Assembly: GCA_030648815.1 (NCBI GenBank)
Contig: JAUSHA010000054.1
Span: 1 to 8,588, forward strand
Reading direction: 5' to 3'
Length of the DNA stretch: 8,588 nt
Origin: a bacterium
Lineage (GTDB): Bacteria > Patescibacteriota > Minisyncoccia > Minisyncoccales > MHMH01
A program made the position numbers and the translations under genes. Below the pieces are notes generated by a model. That model did not search any database and was not told the origin of the DNA. It saw nothing but the letters and a program-made list of their open reading frames with translations. Positions within the stretch are counted from its first letter, which is position 1. Each line of letters starts with the position of its first letter. Below, piece by piece: positions 1 to 4,395 of the stretch.

Positions 1-56
1 GCAAGATGAGACCCGATAAATCCGGCGCCGCCGGTAATCAGTATTTTTTTAGACAT
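1..56 (-). CDS. NAD-dependent epimerase/dehydratase, 5' fragment (runs off window)
   Basis: Only the first 18 codons are inside the window. They read MSKKILITGGAGFIGSHL, the N-terminal strand and glycine-rich NAD-binding loop (TGGAGFIGS) of the extended short-chain dehydrogenase family that includes UDP-glucose 4-epimerase, UDP-glucuronate decarboxylase and dTDP-glucose dehydratase. The substrate cannot be judged from this fragment. The start codon overlaps the stop of the upstream epimerase by 8 bases (ATGTCTAA), and no Shine-Dalgarno is visible, so translation is probably coupled. It is the third gene of a leftward nucleotide-sugar operon. The near-identical N-termini of this gene and its neighbour reflect a shared fold and possibly a tandem duplication, which cannot be tested here. 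Confidence 0.85.
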   Translation of the reverse strand, partial: MSKKILITGGAGFIGSHL

Positions 57-951
57 TTGATTTCAACGCTAATTTAATAAAATCTTCCATGTTTTCTCTG
101 GGCTCCCAACCGAGCAACTCTTTGGCTCTGCTGATGTCAGCCAAGGTGTCGTGCATTTCCCCTGCCGGCAACGGGATATAGGTAATTTTATCGCTGATAA
201 GTTTGGCTAATTCGTTAATGCTATAATTGCGGTGGCTTCCGATATTAATCACTTCTCCCTTGCCAGTTTTTTCTGATTCCATAGCTGAAATATTCGCCCT
301 GACCAGATCAAAAACATGGGTAAAATCCCTTGTCTGGCTGCCGTCTCCGGTAATAGTTAAGGACTGGCCTTCTTTTCTTTGAGTCAAAAATCTGCCGATA
401 ACCGGCACGTAAGCGCCCTCTTTCGGCTGCCTAGGGCCGTAAACATTAAAATACCTTAAAGAAACCGTGGGAATGCCGTAAATTTCATTAAAAACTTTGC
501 AGTAAAGTTCGCCGACATATTTTTGCAAACCGTAAGGATTCACCGGCGCGCAAGGCATGTCTTCCTGCATGGGAAGTTCTACTTTGCGGCCATAAGCGGA
601 AGAAGAGGCGGCGTAAATAAACTTTTTAACGCCAGCTTCCTTGGAAGCGATTAAAGCGTTAAGGGTGCCGCCGATATTGATATCATTTGTTTCTTTGGGC
701 TTTTGGATTGATAAAGGAATTCTCGGCAAAGCGGCCTCGTGAAAAACAAAATCCACGCCGTCAAAGATAGGGCGGATTTCTTCAAAGTTGCGCAAATCCT
801 TCTCAAAGAATTTAGCTTTTGAGTTGAGATTTTCTTTTCTGCCGGTGCTTAGATTATCAATAATTAAAACTTCGTGCCCTTTTTCAATAAGAGCATCAAC
901 CAAATTAGAACCAATGAAACCGGCTCCGCCGGTAACAATTATTTTAGGCAT
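49..951 (-). CDS. NAD-dependent sugar-nucleotide epimerase (UDP-hexose 4-epimerase-like, extended SDR)
   Basis: This 300-residue protein is full length for the extended SDR family. It has the Rossmann NAD loop TGGAGFIGS at residues 7-15, the acidic residue after strand 2 (D32), the SSSAYG segment at 116-121 that supplies the catalytic Ser, and the YxxxK pair Y140/K144. The substrate-domain signature RYFNVYGPRQ (166-175) and the GDGSQTRDF stretch (202-210) are typical of UDP-GlcNAc/UDP-glucose/UDP-glucuronate 4-epimerases. The expected reaction is NAD-dependent C4 inversion of a UDP-sugar in the cytoplasm; the exact sugar is not decidable from sequence alone. It starts 2 bases after the stop of the dehydrogenase-like gene, with no evident Shine-Dalgarno, and overlaps the start of a second epimerase, so all three are probably one transcript. 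No repeat insertion was seen in it. Confidence 0.93.
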   Translation of the reverse strand: MPKIIVTGGAGFIGSNLVDALIEKGHEVLIIDNLSTGRKENLNSKAKFFEKDLRNFEEIRPIFDGVDFVFHEAALPRIPLSIQKPKETNDINIGGTLNALIASKEAGVKKFIYAASSSAYGRKVELPMQEDMPCAPVNPYGLQKYVGELYCKVFNEIYGIPTVSLRYFNVYGPRQPKEGAYVPVIGRFLTQRKEGQSLTITGDGSQTRDFTHVFDLVRANISAMESEKTGKGEVINIGSHRNYSINELAKLISDKITYIPLPAGEMHDTLADISRAKELLGWEPRENMEDFIKLALKSNV

Positions 952-953
952 GA

Positions 954-1826
954 TTAAAAGTTTTTTCTTACGCCGTATTTTTCAGGATCATCAATATTCT
1001 GCTGTTTCATCAAATCAGCATTAATATCTTCGGCGGCTTTATGAAGTTTGAGATCAACGCCTTTTGAGTTGGCCAGTTGGATTATGGCCTTAGTATCTTT
1101 GGGCAAGCATTTGCCACCATAGCCCCTGTAACCCTTGTGAAAAACGTTGAGATGAGTTCTGCCGATTCTTTTATCAGCGGCAGCCGCCTCCACCATTCTG
1201 TCATAATCAGTGCCTAATGCCTGGCAAAGGTCGTACATCTGGTTGGCAAAGCTTACTTTGACCGAAAACCAGGTATTGCCAAAATACTTTACCAATTCAG
1301 CTTCCGTAGACGGCAGCATCCTTTCAAATGGCGCTAAAGGCAATAATTGCATTAAATCTCCGGCCACATCGTGGCTTTTTTCCGTATAGCCGACAATCTG
1401 GCGGTCGGGATACATCATATCCTGATCAGCCGTCTCTTCGGTTAAAAATTCCGGGTTCATTAAAAGTTTATGCTGGGGATATTTTTTCTGAAGTATTTCA
1501 GTGGTACCGGGCAGAACAGTTGATTTTATAACAACAACTTTCTCTCCGTTTAACCAGGAAAGAGTTTGCTCAACGTAAGACAAATCAAAACCCCCGCCTG
1601 CTTCGCTATGCAAAGCATTGCGGGCAGGGGTACCGTCCTTTAAATAAGGGGTGGGCACGCAGACAAAAACAACCTCTGCTTTATTCACCTCGTCTGGCGA
1701 ACCCTCGTTTTTCCCTTTGTCATACGTAAAAACCTCCAGGCCTTCTTTCTTTTGCAGATAACGAACCATGGCTCCCCCCACCATGCCTGTTCCCACGACG
1801 CCTACCTTAGTAAATCTCTTAAACAT
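954..1826 (-). CDS. Short UDP-glucose/GDP-mannose dehydrogenase-family protein lacking the C-terminal domain
   Basis: This 290-residue protein has the NAD-binding Rossmann domain (GTGMVG at 12-17), the VPTPY loop (57-61), KSTVLPGTT (101-109), NPEFLTE (124-130) and the catalytic-loop signature GGKCLPKD (237-244), with candidate nucleophile C240. These mark the UDP-glucose 6-dehydrogenase family, which oxidises UDP-sugars to uronic acids. Family members are usually about 400-450 residues. This one ends about 30 residues after the mid-domain helix, so the C-terminal UDP-binding Rossmann domain is absent. The next gene begins 2 bases later, so the domain is not hidden by a frameshift. Residues 66-77 (TPARNALHSEAG) are an extra 12-residue segment encoded by a palindromic repeat; without them the text reads YLKD-GGFDLSYVEQ as in ordinary members. 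It is the first gene of the operon, behind a strong promoter with almost no leader. It may act on another substrate or with a partner. Confidence 0.9.
   Translation of the reverse strand: MFKRFTKVGVVGTGMVGGAMVRYLQKKEGLEVFTYDKGKNEGSPDEVNKAEVVFVCVPTPYLKDGTPARNALHSEAGGGFDLSYVEQTLSWLNGEKVVVIKSTVLPGTTEILQKKYPQHKLLMNPEFLTEETADQDMMYPDRQIVGYTEKSHDVAGDLMQLLPLAPFERMLPSTEAELVKYFGNTWFSVKVSFANQMYDLCQALGTDYDRMVEAAAADKRIGRTHLNVFHKGYRGYGGKCLPKDTKAIIQLANSKGVDLKLHKAAEDINADLMKQQNIDDPEKYGVRKNF
1591..1630. repeat. Palindromic repeat inside the dehydrogenase-like gene
   Basis: The arms at 1591-1601 and 1620-1630 pair over 11 positions with one C/A mismatch and one G-T wobble. Inside is a small hairpin with 4-bp arms (ATGC/GCAT at 1608-1611 and 1615-1618) around AAA. 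The element is GC-rich in its arms and coincides with residues 66-77 of the minus-strand protein, a segment that ordinary family members lack. Its effect is an in-frame 36-base extension of a loop between the VPTPY motif and the following helix. It resembles short interspersed palindromes that I recall from CPR genomes, but copy number elsewhere cannot be checked here. Confidence 0.75.
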
Positions 1827-1834
1827 ATATATCC

Positions 1835-1864
1835 ATTATAGGCGGAATCTGTAAAAAAAGTCAA
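1835..1864 (-). promoter_or_regulatory. Sigma70-type promoter of the nucleotide-sugar operon (leaderless)
   Basis: On the minus strand a -35 box TTGACT (1859-1864) and a perfect -10 box TATAAT (1835-1840) are separated by 18 bases. The ATG of the dehydrogenase-like gene begins only 8 bases past the -10 (1827-1834 between them), so transcription would start at or within 1-3 bases of the start codon. No Shine-Dalgarno is present or could fit. The short gap indicates a leaderless mRNA. Confidence 0.75.
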
Positions 1865-1874
1865 CCCCGAAAAT

Positions 1875-1907
1875 AAAAAGCCCCGACTCATCGAGTCAGG
1901 GCTTTTT
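1875..1907 (-). terminator. Rho-independent terminator after the 116-residue gene
   Basis: The arms at 1875-1889 and 1893-1907 pair (GCCC-C-GACTC with GAGTC-A-GGGC, one C/A mismatch) around a 3-base loop, flanked by A and T tracts. On the minus strand the stem is followed by TTTTTATTTTC, as expected for termination of the gene ending at 1930. It lies just upstream of the next minus-strand promoter and so insulates the two units. Confidence 0.85.
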
Positions 1908-1929
1908 TGATTATTTTTTCTTAAAATAC

Positions 1930-2280
1930 TTACCCAAAAGATTTTTTGTTTTGTTCAATCCACGCGTCTACTTCTCGCATCACTTTAGGGTAATGCAGAA
2001 TTGGGATGCTTTCTTTCTCTTCGATTACTGCGGCAATACTGATATCATCTGCGGAGATACCCCTGTGAATCGTAATGCCACGAAGAATATAGAGCCTTCC
2101 ATCCTTCTTGGCAAACAGATAAGTATCTCTCAAGTCGACCTCGAGCTCTTTCTCTAAGTCGCTGAAATCCAGAGCATCAAATCCGTATTGCTCTCTAAAA
2201 TTAATATATTGCCTTTGGGACCAACTACTATCTTTGATCGCATCAACGATAACAAATGAATCCCTAACTTCGGTCTTCAA
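1930..2280 (-). CDS. Hypothetical protein, 116 residues, family not recognised
   Basis: I do not recognise a family. The protein is acidic and soluble-looking, with no signal peptide or membrane segment, and it has no Cys. It begins MKTEVRDSFVIVDAIKD. The middle looks like alternating strands (DTYLFAKKDGRLYILRGITI), and a helix-like tail ends EVDAWIEQNKKSFG. The start is a TTG at 2278-2280: a strong Shine-Dalgarno GGAGG lies 6 bases upstream, no earlier in-frame start fits, and no in-frame ATG occurs until late in the gene. It has its own promoter (TTGACA, 16 bases, TATAGT) and its own terminator, so it is a monocistronic unit between sugar genes. The complete expression signals argue for a real gene. 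A functional link to the neighbours is not supported beyond position. Confidence 0.8.
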   Translation of the reverse strand: MKTEVRDSFVIVDAIKDSSWSQRQYINFREQYGFDALDFSDLEKELEVDLRDTYLFAKKDGRLYILRGITIHRGISADDISIAAVIEEKESIPILHYPKVMREVDAWIEQNKKSFG

Positions 2281-2286
2281 TTTTTT

Positions 2287-2291
2287 CCTCC
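2287..2291 (-). promoter_or_regulatory. Shine-Dalgarno deciding a TTG start
   Basis: GGAGG on the minus strand ends 6 bases before the TTG at 2280-2278. An ATG overlaps this site but is in another frame, so the TTG is the supported start of the 116-residue gene. Confidence 0.8.
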
Positions 2292-2334
2292 ATTCTTTTA
2301 TTCTTATCTAATTTTCAAATTTCAGCAATACAAC

Positions 2335-2362
2335 ACTATATCAAAATAGAGCTTTCTGTCAA
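2335..2362 (-). promoter_or_regulatory. Sigma70-type promoter of the 116-residue gene
   Basis: On the minus strand a perfect -35 TTGACA (2357-2362) and a -10 TATAGT (2335-2340) are separated by 16 bases. The leader would be about 45-50 bases and contains the GGAGG site. It lies back to back with the promoter of the divergent oxidoreductase: the two -35 boxes are only 8 bases apart, so one bound protein could affect both. Confidence 0.75.
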
Positions 2363-2370
2363 CACCGACC

Positions 2371-2399
2371 TTTACAAGCATAGGATTGCCTGGTAGAAT
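2371..2399 (+). promoter_or_regulatory. Sigma70-type promoter of the Gfo/Idh/MocA gene
   Basis: A -35 TTTACA (2371-2376) and a -10 TAGAAT (2394-2399) are separated by 17 bases, and TGG immediately before the -10 gives an extended -10. The predicted start is near 2406-2408, leaving a leader of about 28 bases. A small inverted repeat, TGCG/CGCA at 2399-2402 and 2407-2410, lies at the predicted start site. Confidence 0.7.
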
Positions 2400-2434
2400 G
2401 CGGTGTCGCACATTAATAATAGGGGGTGGCATCA

Positions 2435-3499
2435 ATGCTTAATAAAAACGTGATTAGTAAATTGGGACGTATTTTGGTGCTCGGCGCCGGCGGTTATATG
2501 GGGCGCTACTATGTCAATTCCCTGCTTCAAGCCGGAATAGACGGAAAATTAATAATCGGCGTAGATACTAACGCCAGCAATCTACGGGAAGTTGCTGCAG
2601 CATACCCGACTCCGATATACATGGAAGATATCCAAGAGGCTTTGCGGCTCAAACCAGAGATCGCTTTAGTGATGGTAAATTCGCCCATTCATCAACGAGT
2701 CATAGAACAATGCTATGAAGCCGGCGTCAGAAAGTTTTTTTCTGAAAAGCCGTTGGTTTATACGCTTGATCAATTACGGGCGCTGGATAGACTCAATCTG
2801 AAAAACCTCTACACCGGCTATCTGATCAACTTCAGCGGAATCGTAGAGGACCTCTTCCAATTTATGGATGAAAAAAATCTAATAGTTGTTCAGGCGCGGT
2901 CGCTTTGGGGTAAAAATTGGTGCGCCGTTGATCGGCCGATGGGCGGAGATGCCGAAGAAGAAATGCCTCACTCCTTGGCGTTGATACTGTCAGCGATAGA
3001 GAAGAATCAAAAAATTATCGGCGTAGAATCTTTTGCAAGATTCACTTATGTTCCTTACATGAAACCGCAGGTGACAAAAAAGGCGAAAATGCTCGACTTA
3101 GGATTTCCCGAAAAACTTAACGATTCCTCTCTCGCAGATTTTTCAATCAGAACCGACAGAAAAACAATAAATGCCCACATCTTGACTTCCTTCAATTTAT
3201 ACGAGCAGCAACGGAGAGTTGAGATAAGCTTTGCCGAACATGGTAGTAATTCTGATTTTCCTAAATTTAAGGCCTGTCTTGAATTTGATACCAACGGCAA
3301 GGATTTATTAAGGATAAAAAATGCCCGAAATGACGAAGAGGTTCTTGCCCGGGAATTTAAGGGCAATAAACTTCAAGAACAGTTGGAGACTGTGCTGAAA
3401 TCTTTTGCCGGAGAAAATATTGACCTGCGGCTGGTGGGATTTGAGCAAGCTTCCCGATTAGTCCGCCTTATTCAAAAAAGTATTGAATCTGCTAATTAA
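2435..3499 (+). CDS. Gfo/Idh/MocA-family NAD(P)-dependent oxidoreductase
   Basis: This 354-residue cytoplasmic protein has the two-domain layout of the Gfo/Idh/MocA family. The N-terminal Rossmann fold has LGAGGYMG at 16-23 and an acidic strand-2 end (D44), then NSPIHQ (82-87) and the family signature EKPL (104-107). The C-terminal alpha/beta domain has GGDAEEEMPHS at 170-180, where family members carry the catalytic Asp/His pair (D172 and H179 here). Such enzymes oxidise, reduce or epimerise sugars and sugar nucleotides; the substrate is unknown. The ATG at 2435 is chosen because AGGGGG ends 8 bases upstream; a GTG at 2426 in the same frame has no Shine-Dalgarno. The gene is monocistronic, with its own promoter and a bidirectional terminator shared with the convergent SDR. 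Its setting among sugar-nucleotide and glycosyltransferase genes suggests surface-sugar synthesis. Confidence 0.92.
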   Translation: MLNKNVISKLGRILVLGAGGYMGRYYVNSLLQAGIDGKLIIGVDTNASNLREVAAAYPTPIYMEDIQEALRLKPEIALVMVNSPIHQRVIEQCYEAGVRKFFSEKPLVYTLDQLRALDRLNLKNLYTGYLINFSGIVEDLFQFMDEKNLIVVQARSLWGKNWCAVDRPMGGDAEEEMPHSLALILSAIEKNQKIIGVESFARFTYVPYMKPQVTKKAKMLDLGFPEKLNDSSLADFSIRTDRKTINAHILTSFNLYEQQRRVEISFAEHGSNSDFPKFKACLEFDTNGKDLLRIKNARNDEEVLAREFKGNKLQEQLETVLKSFAGENIDLRLVGFEQASRLVRLIQKSIESAN

Positions 3500-3502
3500 A
3501 CA

Positions 3503-3541
3503 AAAAAGCTTGATTGAGCTATTGCGCCAATCAAGCTTTTT
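3503..3541. terminator. Bidirectional rho-independent terminator between convergent genes
   Basis: The perfect 14-bp arms at 3503-3516 and 3528-3541 (core GCTTGATTG/CAATCAAGC, then A5/T5) surround an 11-base loop. On the plus strand the stem runs into TTTTTAATTTTT. On the minus strand it runs into TTTTTTG. It lies 3 bases after the oxidoreductase stop and 13 bases after the SDR stop, so it probably serves both. Confidence 0.9.
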
Positions 3542-3554
3542 AATTTTTACTGTC

Positions 3555-4334
3555 TTAATCCTCCCACCAAGGGCCTTCTTTTTCTTTTATGGTTCCAACC
3601 GCCAGAGCCCATCCGCCATCGGCAACAATATCGGCGCCGTTAATCAGGGCCGAAGCATTCGACGCCAGGAAAAGAATCAAATCAGCCGATTCTTCCGGCG
3701 TACCAACTTTTTTTCTAGGATTCTTTGAAGCTATCTTTTCAAAAATCTTCGGATCTTTTTTTAATCTTTCCTGCCAGGACGGAATGTTTGTCTTTATCGT
3801 CCCGAGCAATAAAGAATTACAACGAATGCCGTATCTCCCATACCTTACCGCCGTGGTTTTGGTTAAGGAATTTATCCCTGCCTTAGCGGCGGAATAAGAA
3901 GCCTCTCCTATGCCAATCACGCTGTTTATGGAAGAAATATTGACAATCACTCCTCCGCCCTTTTCTTTCATATGAGAAAGGGCTGTTTTTGTACAAAAGA
4001 AATTAGCCGTGAGGTTATTGTTTATATCTTTCCAGTATGTTTCTTCGTCAATTTCCGTTATGTCACCCCCGAAAGCTACCCCAGCGATATTAACCAAAAC
4101 GTCAACTCCGCCGAAAACTTCTATTGCCTCCTCTATCGCCTCTTTGGCAGCTTTGGGTTGGGAAAGATCGGCTTTGATAAGTCCCGGTTTAACGTCAAGC
4201 CGCGTCTCAAAAACTTTCTTGTCAACCGCAACTACCCGGCACCCATTTAGCAAAAACGCCTTAACAGCGGCCTGGCCGATACTTCCCGTTCCTCCGGTTA
4301 CGATTACTATTTTACCTTTAAGATCCTGATACAT
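3555..4334 (-). CDS. Classical short-chain dehydrogenase/reductase (SDR)
   Basis: This 259-residue protein is typical in length for a classical SDR. The cofactor loop TGGTGSIG lies at 13-20. An NIAG at 82-85 replaces the usual NNAG, and the likely catalytic tetrad is N107, S134, Y147 and K151 (YSAAK). An Asp after strand 2 (D38) suggests a preference for NAD(H) over NADP(H). It should interconvert an alcohol and a ketone in the cytoplasm; the substrate cannot be read from sequence. The ATG is supported by AAAGGAG ending 7 bases upstream. A strong promoter (TTGACT, 16 bases, TATAAT) has its -35 inside the first codons of the divergent glycosyltransferase. The context with a Gfo/Idh/MocA enzyme and a glycosyltransferase suggests sugar modification for a surface glycan, which is inference. 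No repeat insertion was seen in it. Confidence 0.93.
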   Translation of the reverse strand: MYQDLKGKIVIVTGGTGSIGQAAVKAFLLNGCRVVAVDKKVFETRLDVKPGLIKADLSQPKAAKEAIEEAIEVFGGVDVLVNIAGVAFGGDITEIDEETYWKDINNNLTANFFCTKTALSHMKEKGGGVIVNISSINSVIGIGEASYSAAKAGINSLTKTTAVRYGRYGIRCNSLLLGTIKTNIPSWQERLKKDPKIFEKIASKNPRKKVGTPEESADLILFLASNASALINGADIVADGGWALAVGTIKEKEGPWWED

Positions 4335-4341
4335 TTAAATT

Positions 4342-4348
4342 CTCCTTT
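4342..4348 (-). promoter_or_regulatory. Shine-Dalgarno of the SDR gene
   Basis: AAAGGAG on the minus strand ends 7 bases before the ATG at 4334. It contrasts with the divergent glycosyltransferase, which has no Shine-Dalgarno. Confidence 0.8.
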
Positions 4349-4367
4349 CTTTTTTCATCTAAATATG

Positions 4368-4395
4368 ATTATAATAAATCTATGGAAAAAGTCAA
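4368..4395 (-). promoter_or_regulatory. SDR promoter with -35 inside the divergent glycosyltransferase gene
   Basis: On the minus strand -35 TTGACT (4390-4395) and -10 TATAAT (4368-4373) are separated by 16 bases, giving a leader of about 25 bases with a Shine-Dalgarno. The -35 overlaps glycosyltransferase codons 3-5 and the left edge of the palindromic element at 4392-4441, so the arrival of that element may have supplied part of the box. Confidence 0.75.
4370..4375 (+). promoter_or_regulatory. -10 box of the glycosyltransferase (symmetric, leaderless)
   Basis: TATAAT at 4370-4375 lies 6 bases before the ATG at 4382, so RNA would start at the A of the start codon. The 8-mer ATTATAAT at 4368-4375 is its own reverse complement and also contains the SDR -10 on the other strand. 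The plus -35 region (about 4347-4352, TTCTTT) is weak. Confidence 0.6.

Noticed and set aside
1591..1630. A frameshift or sequencing error explaining the odd loop in the dehydrogenase-like protein
   Set aside because: The frame is the same on both sides and the extra stretch is a multiple of three that coincides with a hairpin.
2426..2434. GTG start nine bases upstream for the Gfo/Idh/MocA protein
   Set aside because: It overlaps the G-rich Shine-Dalgarno itself; the ATG at 2435 has correct spacing.
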